A DNA stretch of 64,000 nt from NCBI GenBank assembly GCA_024663395.1, contig JANFAH010000050.1, positions 372,001 to 436,000 on the forward strand, read 5' to 3'. The translations under genes were made by a program, and so were the position numbers. Numbering within the stretch: position 1 is the stretch's first letter; each line of letters opens with the position of its first letter. Source of the stretch: Pisolithus tinctorius (lineage: Eukaryota; Basidiomycota; Agaricomycetes; Boletales; Pisolithaceae). The notes under the pieces are model-generated. The model worked only from the letters and a program-made list of their open reading frames with translations, was not told where the DNA came from and made no database searches. Shown in pieces: positions 12,101 through 23,355 of the stretch.

Positions 12101-13791
12101 TCATGCACAACCACCACCCACATTCTGTCACCCACCAATCACCATTTTACCTCATGTACAGCTATGAACCAAAACCGCTTCTGTCCCTTATTGCAGAAAC
12201 CCACCTTCCTGCTGCTGAGTCTAGACTCGAGGAACTCTGAAAAGCTAGAGAAGAAGCCCTTGCAGCCCATGACCTAGCCAGAAAAACTATGAAAGACCAC
12301 TCATCACAACCCTTCACCCCATTCCAAAAAGGTGATAAGGTTTGGCTAGAAGCACGAAATTTAAAATGCTCCTATGAAAATAGGAAGATCACCCCAAAAC
12401 GAGAAGGACCCTTCACTATCTCTGATGTCCTATCTCTGATAATGTACCGCCTCACAATTCCCACATGATGGAAGATCCATAATGTCTTCCATGCTTCTCT
12501 CCTATCGCCCTATCGTGAAAATGACATCCACAGACTGAACTTCCTGACTCCACCGCCTGACCTTGTCAACAAGGAAGAAGAGTACGAAGTAGAGGCGATA
12601 GTTGGCCATAAAAGGTCCAGCCACGGACATGCCTTTTTAATCAAGTGGAAAGGATATCCTTCTTCCAAAAACTTGTGGCAAAAAGAAACACACCTTGAAC
12701 ATGTGGATGATGCACTCTCCGCTTATAAGAGACGTTTCCCCAGGGACTTCCCTCCTCAGAAACAACCCTCTTGACACTCTACTCGCACCATCTGGAATAT
12801 AACTCTCGAAATGCCTCCCCATCATTACACCTACCCTTGTGAACTGTCTCGTCGCCACACTCCCTTCGCTCATCACCAGAGACAGCCTGCTAGTGATCAA
12901 ATGATCACCTCTTATCACCTGTTCATCGCTGATCCCACCATCATTGGCACTGTCTATCATGAGGTTGATGAGAACTCTCCCCTCGACCTGGTATACCATG
13001 CCACTATCCAGGCCCTCAGGCTTGAGGAGTTGTCTTGATATCTTAACTGCCAGAACCCTCTCTTATCCCCTGCACATACTATCCTGAATGAAATAACTGC
13101 TCAGCAGGATGTCCTTGGAGGCGCAGACCTCATCTATAACATCTGCCAGTACCCCACCTTGATCACACCCCCTCCTCCTGGGTTGAGAAGACCCTCGACT
13201 GCAACCTCTCCCCTGGTTTCCTCTGTTTCCTCCTCTCCTCTGGCATCATCACCATCATCATCCTCCCACTCATCTCCCTCTCTTCGAAGAGGTGATAGAC
13301 CCCACACCTGTTGCTTGTCAGGCCCTACCCCTCAACCCTGTGAATCTCATGACTCCCTGTCTGAAGTAGACCCCGAGACTGCCTTTGGTGTCTCTTGTGC
13401 AGAACTCGACTACACGTTAAACATTGCTGAAACCCTTGCACAGTTACCTCCTTCCCCTGTGCTGAATGCTATGACTGAGTTTGATAGACCACTTACTCTG
13501 TCTGATCCTTGCTATTGCCAGACATGTTATGTCTGTCGCTGTCTTGGCCACATTCATGTTAATTGTGGACTTTACGAGTGCCCCCTTTGCCATGCCACCT
13601 GTCCTGGACATACCCAGGCCCAATGTCCTTCCTTACATCCTTGCCATCCATTGCAGGATAGAATCACCACCCCCGCCTTGGTGGATGATAGAACCCTTGT
13701 TGGGAGCAAGGATAACAATCTTTATGACAATGATTTCAACTTTGATGACTCTGCCATCAGTAACATGACTGGAGAACCTTATGGAGAGTAG
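9109..13791 (+). pseudogene. pol of gypsy-1: protease, RT, RNase H, integrase, chromodomain, zinc-knuckle tail
   Basis: The whole region is one frame, -1 relative to gag, ending at a TAG. Domains in order: protease with LVDSGAEISC (about 9270), RT with [10 protein letters not shown] (about 10420), RNase H (TDTSKYATGG about 10861; RELLGV about 10990), integrase zinc finger (HHDHPSAGHPG..CATC, 11500-11640) and DDE core, then a chromodomain (YEVEAIVGHKR..LIKWKGYP, 12580-12760). Ten in-frame stops occur at 9328, 9784, 9916, 10717, 11485, 11905, 12238, 12466, 12772 and 13036; every one is TGA, several at positions where Arg is conserved, such as before GPQFAS. The frame runs about 1,000 nt past the chromodomain. 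No TAA, TAG or frameshift was seen before the end. Confidence 0.92.
13159..13791 (+). other. Post-chromodomain C-terminal extension with two zinc knuckles
   Basis: This last part of the gypsy-1 pol frame starts with a Pro/Ser-rich stretch and then has CYVCRCLGHIHVNC (C-x2-C-x4-H-x4-C) followed by CPLCHATCPGHTQAQC (C-x2-C-x6-H-x4-C), about 13520-13630. Zinc knuckles normally sit in Gag; here a second pair sits at the Pol C-terminus. A nucleic-acid-binding role is inferred. Confidence 0.7.
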
Positions 13792-13828
13792 TTGAAGTCA
13801 GGGACTTCAACACTTAGAAGGGGGGTAG

Positions 13829-14284
13829 TGTTACATTTCACCCCTATCTTTTCTCTTTTCACTGTATGTTTACTGTATGTTTGATCCATTGGACCTTGTT
13901 TCCTTTTACAGCCATCTTCTCTCTAATCTGATGGCTTGCTATCTCCACCGCTAGCATTGCTTGCTTGCTACATGCTTAAGACATGTGTTGTCATTGTTCA
14001 ACCAATGGTGTAGTTACCTTGTTTACATGCAGACACCTCATGGTCTGTCTCCTTGTAGTATTTAGACCACTGGCTCAAGTCCTGGAAACCCAGACTTGAG
14101 CTGCTCAATCATATGCAGTGTTTTCACTCAGAACTTCGCCCTCAGTGTCCCTAACCCGGACCACTCTTACCGGTGTTGTCCAAATCCTTCGTCATTTATG
14201 AAGGTTGCTGCAGCCATTGCTCAGTAGAAACCCATCAACTGCATTTGAGCTCTCCCTATGTCTTGACTTCGGTCGAGCATAACA
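13829..14284 (+). repeat. 3' LTR of gypsy-1
   Basis: It matches the 5' LTR in length with scattered substitutions. Most of those I compared are CG against TG or CA, including double hits such as TTG against TCA at the same former CG pair. The CACCC duplication follows at 14285-14289. Confidence 0.93.
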
Positions 14285-14289
14285 CACCC

Positions 14290-16602
14290 TGGAACCTCAA
14301 ATTTGATGTGTCCACATTGACATTTTGGTACAGAGGTCCTGTGGGCATGTTCCACACATCCCATGGGTGGTATTGATGATGCAGGTATGTTTCTTGCACT
14401 TGGCGACCAGTCTCTCTTGCAGTACTGAATGCTGCTCCCAGCTAACACCCACATCTTGACTCTGAGTGAGTCAACAGCATTGTTGCTTGTTGCATTGTCT
14501 GTGCTGCTCTCATCCTGCATGCTCCCCTCATCACTGGCCTCCCTTGGGCTTGATTTGATGTCCAGTGGGTATGCTTGTGTTTTGGCTGCCTTAGCACTGG
14601 TAGGCCCTGTCTCCAGCCTCATCACACTCCCTTTGACATCTCCACTGACTGGCTGGGAAGTTTCAGTGCCTCCGTGCACTTCTGGCTCTCTACTGTCATC
14701 AGGTGTGCTCCCAAGCATGTGCCAATGCACATAGAATTCTTGTGGTCTTGCCAGTGCATGGTTGTGCTCATTTTGCAGCTTCTTGACCTCTTGCACCTCT
14801 CTGGACCCCACTGCATGCTTTTCAACAGCCATAGTGCCAATTCCTTCCTTCGGGCACTCCTCTGGTGTGTACTGACACCTACAGGTCTTGTTTGTTATTG
14901 CCAATGTGCAACCTTGCTCAACGTGCAGTCCTGCACCTCCAGGTGCACTGCTGTGTGGCTTTGGCCTGTTGAGGGTGTCTCTGTAGGTGCACTGAGTCCC
15001 AGCCATTGGTAGTGGTGCATCCTCAACTCCACATGAGCCAGTGTTGCGACCACTACTGCTGTCCTGGTCATTTTCAGCCTTGACTGGCTGTGCTCCCACT
15101 TTCGGTGCATCTTTCCCATTCTTGACTGTTCTGCTGCTGACCCTCGATACTTCCAGCATTTTTGTAATTGTGCACTGATGGGTCTTGCTACCAGCCAACT
15201 TGTTCATGTGACCTCGAAGATCCTTTCCACTGGTGTTTTGGCCATTTGCATAGTTGCTCGTATTACCACCATACTCCCCCTTGAGTGGTACTTGTCCCTG
15301 CTCAGTTGGTGACTCCAGTACATAGTTTGTCATAGGAAGTTTAGGTTGACTGTGCTTTGTAGGTGTTTGTAGTAAGTTCTTGGTGGCATGCACTTCCATC
15401 TGAAGAATTAGGTCTGGTGCTGGCTCAATAGCCTCGCATTTGTGTTGCTCAGCTGCGACCTTGGGTTCTGCATGCCCATCTAACTCATTGCAGCTCATCT
15501 CCCCCACTGCATGCTGTTTAACAGCAGTGGTGCCAACTCCCTCCCTTGGGTGTTCGGCTGGTGCCTGGGGACTGATTGGCAGGTCTTGGGCACTTGCATG
15601 TGTGCTTCTCTCATGTGTGTGGTGACCAGGGTCACCTGTATGGTGCTGCAGCGCATCTGTGCTGCCACCCATGTCCTTTGTGTTGCCAGTTGTCTGTGAG
15701 TCATTGGGGGTGTCCTGGGCACTTGCATGTGCCTTTCTCTCATGCATGCATTCTAGTCCATTTGATGTGTGGTGGACCTCTGTGTCCCCACCATCAGCTT
15801 CAAGGTTCGTTGTCTTCTTGGCTGTGATATCCATGCTGTCAGCCTTGTCTGTGGCTTCCTTGCCCAGACTGCTCTCTGCAGCTCTCTCTTTGCTAACCTC
15901 TCTAGACATCTTGCCCTCAACTTCAGCTGATTTTGCCCTTTCGAACTTGACAGGAGATGCACACTGACAAAGCATGTCTTTGGTGGATTTCGTAGTCTGC
16001 AATTTGACTTCTCCACCCTGCAACATGACTCACTGGGCCACCTCGACTGTAGCCTCAGCTTTTACTTCATCACTGCTTCTCACCTCATCATGACTGTTCC
16101 CCTCAAGCCTCACCTCCTTAGGTGGCTCACTTGACAGTTTGTCAGGCTTTGTGTGTGCTACAAGTGTCTCATCTCATGGTTCTTGTGCATATTTGCACTT
16201 GCCATTTGTTCCTTTTGGTTCATCCTTGCCAATGTTCAACTGTTCAGCTGGTGCACTGATGCATTTTACAGGGATGGAGGTAGGATTTGGGTCGCCATAG
16301 GTAGTCTCTAGGTAGTTGAACATTTCATGGGCTGTCTCATAGTATTTGATGCACGAAAGGATGGAATTGGGCATGTTCCACATCAGAATAGAGTCTGTGG
16401 TTCCACTAGACTTTAGCCATTCTTTTAGTTCATTGCTACCTGGCCTTGGTTTTGGCTTCATGCCAACCAATACTTGGTCCACATTTTGGATTTGCATGAC
16501 CTCAAGTATCTTCATGTGATACTCTTTCCAATTCTGTCTGTTTGTCTTGAGCTCAGGGATGTAGATGAAGCCTTCCCTAGTCCAGTATCTCTTCACTGCC
16601 AT
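14290..16602 (-). pseudogene. Ty1/copia Gag (UBN2-type) with very long repetitive tail
   Basis: Translation starts at 16602 with MAVKRYWTREGFIYIPELK and continues in one frame. The N-terminal part has a copia Gag domain (QNWKEYHMKILEVMQ, ILSCIKYYETAHEMFNYLE). A hydrophilic tail of about 600 residues follows, with internal repeats such as HTHERSTHASAQ / HERKAHASAQ and VGTTAVKQHAVG / IGTMAVEKHAVG. Only two stops, both TGA, interrupt the frame before the gypsy-1 insertion at 14284 (near 16174 and 16040). Related sequence resumes at 7452. Long repetitive Gag tails of this kind are, from memory, common in Boletales copia elements. Confidence 0.75.
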
Positions 16603-16624
16603 TCCTCCTAGGTTCCACCACTAG

Positions 16625-16639
16625 GCAGGGCTCATAACC
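16625..16639 (-). promoter_or_regulatory. Copia primer-binding site matching initiator tRNA-Met anticodon arm
   Basis: On the + strand GCAGGGCTCATAACC matches the anticodon stem and loop of fungal initiator tRNA-Met over 15 nt. Copia-type elements are known to prime from a half-molecule of this tRNA cut at the anticodon. It lies directly after an LTR end (..TTCTTCA on the - strand, ending at 16640) and 23 nt before the gag start. Confidence 0.7.
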
Positions 16640-16783
16640 TGAAGAAGTTTGTGGGGTTGCAGAGGGAAACCCAGAGAGGAATCTGTAGGGAACCCCAGTA
16701 GTCTGTCAAGCTACTGAGGGACTAGGTAAATTTTACTAGTGTATGGGTGCACTCTAACAGCTTATGTGAGCGACATGATCACA
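16640..16783 (-). repeat. Candidate copia LTR
   Basis: On the - strand it would run from TGTGATCATG (16783) to CTTCTTCA (16640), 144 bp, immediately before the primer site. Only one copy is in the window, so the start is a guess and the end is better supported. It is shared between an RT fragment upstream and a gag downstream. Confidence 0.45.
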
Positions 16784-18105
16784 TGCCTAAGTCCAAGTAA
16801 GGACAGGGGTCGTTTCACTCCAACAATCAGAATTGCAGCAGGTTTGCAGTCAGCAAGGTTGTATTTCATCAGAATGGCCTTGATGTAGGACTGCTGGGAC
16901 AATGATATGGTGCAGGCTTCTCTATTCTGTGTCACCTTCATTCCAAGTAGCCAACTGATGGGCCCTAGGTCAGAGATTTTAAAATGAGTGCTGATCTCCT
17001 GTTTAAATGAGTGAATTAGTGATGGGGAACTGCCTGTTACAGTGCAGTCATTGACATGGCTCGCAAGGATGAGGATTTCCAATCCTATGCAGCCATAGAA
17101 TACTCCCCAGTCTGCGTGTGCCCTGGTAAGTCCAAGATTTGCTAGGGTAGCACATAGCTTCTGGTACCACTGAAGTGCACCTTGTTTTGAGCTGTATAAC
17201 ACGACATTTAGCTTCCCAACTGGACAGGAAAAATTCTGCCCTACAGCATAGCCCTCAGGGAGCTCCATATAGATGTCTTCACCATCTCCAAGTTTGCCAT
17301 TTAGGAATGCTGAGTGAAAATCGAAGACATTGATGTCCCAGTCATTGCATGTGGCAATTACAAGTATGGTGTGAAGCAATGCAAGCCTTGCAATGGGAGC
17401 ATAGGTTTTGTCATAGTTGATGCCCTGTATCTGAGAGTAGCCATTAGCAACTAGGGGGGCCTTGTACTTCTTGATTTCTCTGGCAGTATTGTGTTTGATC
17501 TTGAAGACCCATTTGCATCCTATGACATTTGCACCCTTGGGGCACTCAATGACATCCCAGGTATGCACTTCCTCTAGGCTCTGTAATTCTGCATTTATGG
17601 CATTTTGCCAGCCAGTCAGCTTGGGATTTCACCTCATGTACTGTTGATGGATCCAGCCCTTCAGCTTCAGCCATCCCTGCCACCATAGCATACATGATGT
17701 TAGTGTCATCTTCATCAGCAGCTAGTTCTTCATCAAATACATAGGTAGCATTTGCTTGGGATTTCAGGCTGTTTGGGCTGCTATTGCTCTCTCAGAGTGC
17801 CTTCCCCTGCACATAGGTACCTCATATAGTCTGATTTGAAGTGCTGGCAAGTGGAACAGTGAGGTTGGGGTGGAGGTGTTTTGAAATTCTCTCTGAGTGG
17901 GTCTGAAATGGGTCTCAGAATTTCCAAAGTTGCTTCAGTGGGTTGCTTGACTATCTGCAAGGCCTCAGAATTTCCTTGTGAAGCTGTGGAACTTTGTTTT
18001 GAGGCATTGGAATTTCCTCCTGAGGCTTTGGAATTTTGTTTTGAGGCATTGGAATTCTCCTGCTCCCCCTTGAGTGGCACACCATGTGGTATGGACACAT
18101 CAATT
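16784..18105 (-). pseudogene. Copia pol fragment: linker and reverse transcriptase
   Basis: On the - strand a Ser/Asn-rich linker (18098-17790) is followed by SLEEVHTWDVIECPKGANVI and the RVT_2 domain (GCKWVFKIKHN, NGYSQIQGINYDKTYAPIAR, FDFHSAFLNGKL). The catalytic motif reads HVND instead of the usual YVDD, so the copy should be inactive. It ends soon after YNLADCKP, where the candidate LTR starts. Its upstream edge cuts into F2 copy 1 at 18105. Confidence 0.8.
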
Positions 18106-19647
18106 GTACATGGCTAGGTATGTTGTGTTGGAGGCTGACAAGCTCAGGACTGAAGAGGGCAGCAGATTCATGTAGTTGGTCACTGGAAAATGTGGATGAA
18201 ATCTGCTTGGGAATTGTGTTCAGGACATCCTGCCAGGACTGAGGGATAACAGGAGACACATCCAAGGCAGAAAGACAAGTGATCCAACCCACTTGAGAGA
18301 CTAGCCAATTCCTCAGGTACCTCTGCTGGTGATCAGAGGACTTGCCCCTCACAAACAGACTCAGGCTGGGAAAAAAGTAAGCTACCTTGGGCATGTTGGG
18401 ACTAACTCTTTTTGCATCCTTATTCATGTCCTTCAGGGCAGCATTCCATGTGGACATAGCAGGGGGAATGGCTGGATCGCTGAGGTCTTCCCACAGTTCA
18501 GGATTCAGAATGACCAATGGCTTGGCTCCTCTTGAGCCTGCAGGGGGATCTGAGCAAAATGAATAGGATATGTACATGGCTGATTACATTGTCGAGCCCT
18601 GCCTGTCCTAACAGCTCCCATACTTGAACTTGCAGCATTAGAAGCTGTGGGACCTGTGCTTGTGGGAGTCAAGGCTACACCACTGCTGGTGTGTGGTGGT
18701 TCTGGCCAGGGAGCCACAAATTGCTCAAGCCCAATTGCCAGGCCTTGTCAAGTGTGCCTGTGGCATGATTCACCAGGGTGGTACCAGGTGCTGTGCCATT
18801 TCAGCATCTGCCTGACCTCAAAAACCTCAGGATCTGTGACTATGTCATGAGGGTGCATAATCTTGACAGTCTTCAACACTTGCATGTCTGGGGGGTACAT
18901 GATCAGGTTTCCAGACCATCCAGACAGGCACACATATTTTGAAAAGGCACTGGCAAATGTTGGGGTCTGTTGTGAATGCCCTGATCCAGCAGTCAAATGA
19001 ATCAATGAAAGTGCCTGTAGCAGGGTCGAGGTCTGTGTCCAGATATTCTAGCATGCCAAAGATGTCTAGGAGGAGGCATTGACAAAAAGTGACCAATATG
19101 ACTGTGTCTTGAAATGTAAATGGGAGTTGCTAGAGAAAATTTTAATTAGTGAAGTCTGAACCAGAAAAAAATCATACCTTCAGATGCAGGAGACATTGCC
19201 AACATGACCCCAGCCATGAATCAGGTCTCAGAGGACCTTTGTAGTGGGGGTGCTTCTTTAGCCAATCTTGCAAACATTCATCTAGTCAATTATAAACAGT
19301 CTCCATTGACTTCTACTTGTTGGCATGAATCCTGCCAACTTTGAAGGCAGACCCTCTTTCCAGCACAAAATCCTCTGCTGACTGGGTAACATTCCACCAC
19401 AGCCACTTCCACATTGGGTTGTCTCCATAGGCCACTTTTTGAGGGACACATGGACTCCATGTGTAGCATTCTGCAAACAACTGTGGCCATTGAAAACAGT
19501 CTATATGGCCAAACTGTCCATCATGTAGGGGCATGATTGTTTCTCCATCAAAGATGAAGGGTTGGGGAACATAGTCAGCGTTCAGTGACATGATCCAGTG
19601 GTCATCACACTTTGCTAGGATGTGTGCATTGAATGCACCCCATCTCC
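18106..19647 (-). pseudogene. F2 family gene, copy 1 (uncharacterised), 3' end removed by copia
   Basis: I do not recognise a domain. The first visible exon follows a TTTTCAG acceptor and starts at 19647; it has MSLNADYVPQPFIFDGETIM, FGHIDCFQWPQLFAECYTW and WNVTQSAEDFVLERGSAFK. An intron with conserved ends separates it from the next part (FCQCLLLDIFGMLEYLDTD, AFTTDPNICQCLFKICVPVW). After another intron ending CCCCTGCAG come GAKPLVILNPELWEDL and LDVSPVIPQSWQDVLNTIP. Similarity to copy 2 (48654-50838) stops at PSHVQ, where copia sequence begins. I recall many related hypothetical proteins in Agaricomycetes with no assigned function. Confidence 0.65.
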
Positions 19648-20240
19648 CTGAAAATAATGATAATCAATTTGAGCTGAGTTAGGGACAGCAAGAACACACT
19701 GTCATCAGGGCAGTTGCACAATGATAATTCATAAGGGTGAATTCTAGCTACATTCATCCTGGAAACAAAAGAAGTCAGTCAGTACTTACTTAAATTGACA
19801 GAGATGATGATGAGGGGAGAAAAAAATGAATCATGCAGCATTAAGGCTGGTGTAACTGAAATGAAACGAGAATGTTGCTCTCAATAGGCCCCAAGCCTAT
19901 TGAGAACTCATGAGGCACCAAACCCCAGAGCACTTGGCAGACAAACACTCCGAATGTTTGGCTCCAAGTACAGCATAAGTTGACTGAATGTTTGAAAGAA
20001 AAGTATGAATGAAAGAGAATAAAAACTGACTTTCAAAAAATGTCTTCTTGACAAAGAGGTGATGATGATTGGTGTATTGACTCTGCACACATATAGAATA
20101 TATAGTGTTAACACCTGAATTTTGATGAAGAAACGCCTCAGAAACTGCGAGGATAACTCTTGATAGGCCCCAAGCCTATCAAGAACTCACAGGCACCAAA
20201 CCCCTGAGACCTGACAGACAAACACTCCAAATGTTTGTGG
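19648..20240. repeat. Spacer/intron with duplicated hairpin triplet
   Basis: Perfect hairpins lie at 19881-19903 (TCAATAGGC, loop CCCAA, GCCTATTGA) and 20158-20184 (TCTTGATAGGC, same loop, complement). Each is followed by GGCACCAAACCCC and by a small AAACA..TGTTT hairpin. The two blocks are diverged duplicates whose stems differ but still pair. Confidence 0.7.
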
Positions 20241-23200
20241 AAAGAGCAACTGGGCCATCTGGAAAAGTAAGATGGAAAAGATAGAGGGAAACTTACCTTG
20301 CACTGAATTGTTTATATGGAGGGGCATCAGCAACTTGAAGTAGTAGGCAGCACCTACTAGTAGTAGTGAGAAATATTACAGGTACTGCTGTGCATGTGAC
20401 CTGCACCACAAATGAATGTGACACCTGACTTAAAGCATGCTTGAGGAAGACATTGAGTCTAGGCTCTAAATTGTCAAATAATCAGGTGATTAGATATAAG
20501 TTTTGTGTTCCATATTTCATTCCTCAATGTTCTGGACTGCCTATTGTAATATTCATGGGAGATGCATTCATGCATTACAGTAATGACATGTTGATAAGCT
20601 GCTTATAGCAAGTCCTAGTTACAAGTACTAGTGCACTGTGGCTACTTTGTTAATAGATTTGGCCACTTTTACCGATGTGACTAAAGTTTCAATGAATGAC
20701 AGAATTTTAACATGTCATTTCACAATTGCACAATTGTTACATCATCACAGCTGAAACAAACATTCGCACCACCCACAGCTAGTACTTAGTGATACTCTTG
20801 TCTTCTGTATGCTGTCCACATGGTATTGGGGGAATGCTCAGTGCATTCCTCTACCATATGTCAGGGGCTTGGTGCCCTTGACAGCCTTGAAGGCTTGGAG
20901 CATTCAAGGGCAGTCTTGGTGTCCAGTGGATCTGACAATCAATTGCACAATGACAGTCAAGACTGACCCTCATCTTTCAGTGACATTAATGAAGGTTTTT
21001 CAGGTCAGTGCTTTTGACTTAAGTTATGCATCATTATGCTTCACAGTCTACTGACCCATTTACCAGTGCATACTATGTGTACTAGGTCCATCATTCTCCC
21101 CACCTCTGGCTGCACTCTGTCATTCTGCCTGGCCAGTATATGCCTTCTATAGTGATGCCCTTGTCTCCCCACTCATCTACCCTTGGTACAGATTCAGTGA
21201 TTGATTGCATAGACAATAGTGCAGTTCTCCCCTTGCCTTTTAGTCCTGAAGATTTGAGTTAGCAACACATCCATTCATATCTATCCCTGCTGATCAAATA
21301 CGTGGTGTGTTCCTCTATGGTATCAGAGACTTGGTGTGATGTTACCTTCAAGGGCAGTGATTCTGATTGTCGATCTCAAGTTCTCCTTTCTACTATGAAT
21401 TTTCTCCAGGTTGCCTCATGATCAACCATGTGAAGTTCTGACATGGGTACATGGTTAACTTTTCAGTGTATCTTATCCATCGATTTCTGCTACTTCCTCC
21501 AGGATATTACAAAGAGTTACATCACATCTAAGTGCATGATTTGTCATGGTTGAACTTCTGGTTTTCCTGCAATGGCTTCTGACAAATGGGGAAAGGGAAC
21601 AAGGTAGCCTTCTGCTGGAGATCTGTCATCATACTTACAATTCTCTGTGCATTCACTCTCCAGCCTTTCCTTTCCATTCCCTGACCCACCATGTCCAAAA
21701 TACCTTCACCCAGTACTGGATTGGATATAAGCTCTAGCAACCTCAGTATGTGTTTTTCTGACTAACTCCTGACAACTAACGCATTTTGGCACAGGCACTT
21801 TAATTACTCTGATCAGAAACCGTGAATTGAATGCAGCAGATGCTGAAATGCTAGCAAGCACTTGGTTACTAAGATCTCACGCTGAAGGTGAGTATGTTCT
21901 TAAGTGACATTTCAGGACTGATCATATTGCAGCCTTCATAGGGTCATCTGGCTCGCAACCCACATACCCCATGGCAGCATTATGCCCATTGAGTCTGGGG
22001 GTTTCAGGATTGTTGTCCCACAAAGAGTGTACACCTGCCACCTTATCCCCCTCGATCCCCATTTACATGGAATTTCCCACACCACCAGTATTGATACATC
22101 TAATGCCACCTAACTCGACTGATCCTGCCACTATTCTTGTCCACAGCCACCCAGATCATGAAGCAAGGGTTCCATATCTAGCAGATGACTGCATGCATAC
22201 TCCCACTGGAATTTTTTTTACCATATCCATGTAAAGACTAACAGCTATTGTATTATCTGTTGGCAAGTATTTCTTGCAGCGGTCTCCAATTAATTACTAT
22301 GAAGTATAAATCCTCAGGCCATGTATTGCATATGGCAGCCTGACTGTGAGGCAAGTCACAACTCAACACTTTCCATCCTTTGTAAATTTCTACCATTCAA
22401 GCTCTACCACTTAGCAGTGGAATGCTTGGAGTATCTCTCTGCTAAATGTCATGGGCTTGGTGCCCTTGACAGCCCCTGAAGGCTTGGAGCCTTCAAGGGT
22501 GGTCTTGGTGTTGATCCAGTGATCAATTGCATGGATGACAATGACCCTTGTCACTCAGTACAGGAGATTTGTTTCAGCAACAACTTCACCCAAAGGTCAT
22601 CATACCTCTGACATTCAGTATACATTATTTGCTCGATTTGGCTATCAATTGTGTGAAAGGGACTGTGTCTATCAGACTCTGTTGACCCTGCTCTCATCAG
22701 TGACTGCACTTAGGGGCTTGAACAATTCATTTTCCATCTAGTAAGCCCATTCCTTTCTCTATTACTGGATACTGATGAACTCCTGTGGTTTTTCAGTCCT
22801 GAGGAAACCCACTTTCTGGGTTGCACAGGCAGAATACCACTGTTCTGGATTTCGATTGGAATTCCACCCATATGTTTCCATTTTAATAGGTGTGTCATCC
22901 TTGCTACACATTACAACCACTTCTTTCCTGTGTGCTTTTCCTTCATCCCCCTTACATCATGTCCTCTTTTTGTGGTTTCATATGTCCTTGCTGATGCTAT
23001 ATCCAGAACTTTGCATACTGAGACAACATGTTCTAGATGGATTTTTTTTCCCATGTGGTTCATCTTGGCTTGATGTGCTCTGACCTTAAATACTCACCTT
23101 GCCTCCACCTGTTTCTCAACACCCCCATACAACCATGCCCTGCTCTGCTGATATCCTGGAGCCTTCGAGGGACTCCATTGCTGACTTGAACACTTGTGTT

Positions 23201-23340
23201 CTTTGCAACTGAAAGATTCCATCCTCACAAAATGCCCTGGTTTCCAAATGAGTAAAAAAAGGTGGTGCTGTTGTCTCTAATGATGGAGTGCAACACTCAG
23301 AGGTACATCTTGTAGTATATTTCTCATCCATTACTCTAAT
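20240..23340. other. Spacer between F2 copy 1 and F1 copy X
   Basis: No convincing gene was seen. Two diverged copies of a double hairpin lie at 20859-20909 and 22447-22499 (stems TGTCA..TGACA with a TTGGT loop, then TGAAGGC-TTGGA-GCCTTCA in the second copy). Promoters for the flanking divergent genes would be expected here but none can be marked. Confidence 0.45.
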
Positions 23341-23355
23341 GTCATTTTTTTCAAG

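Larger units (their letters stand above)
7458..14284 (+). mobile_element. Complete Ty3/gypsy chromovirus (gypsy-1), CpG-decayed
   Basis: Two 456-bp LTRs (7458-7913 and 13829-14284) start TGTTA and end CATAACA, and the element is flanked by a perfect CACCC duplication (7453-7457, 14285-14289). Between them lie a primer site, gag, and a single-frame pol with protease, reverse transcriptase, RNase H, integrase and chromodomain, then an unusual C-terminal zinc-knuckle extension. A purine tract AGAAGGGGGG precedes the 3' LTR. It sits inside copia gag sequence. Stops make it non-autonomous now. Confidence 0.95.

Noticed and set aside
9109..13791. TGA read as a sense codon (altered genetic code)
   Set aside because: Other genes here use TGA as a normal end, the young gypsy-2 pol has none, and the positions fit CGA loss by CpG transition.
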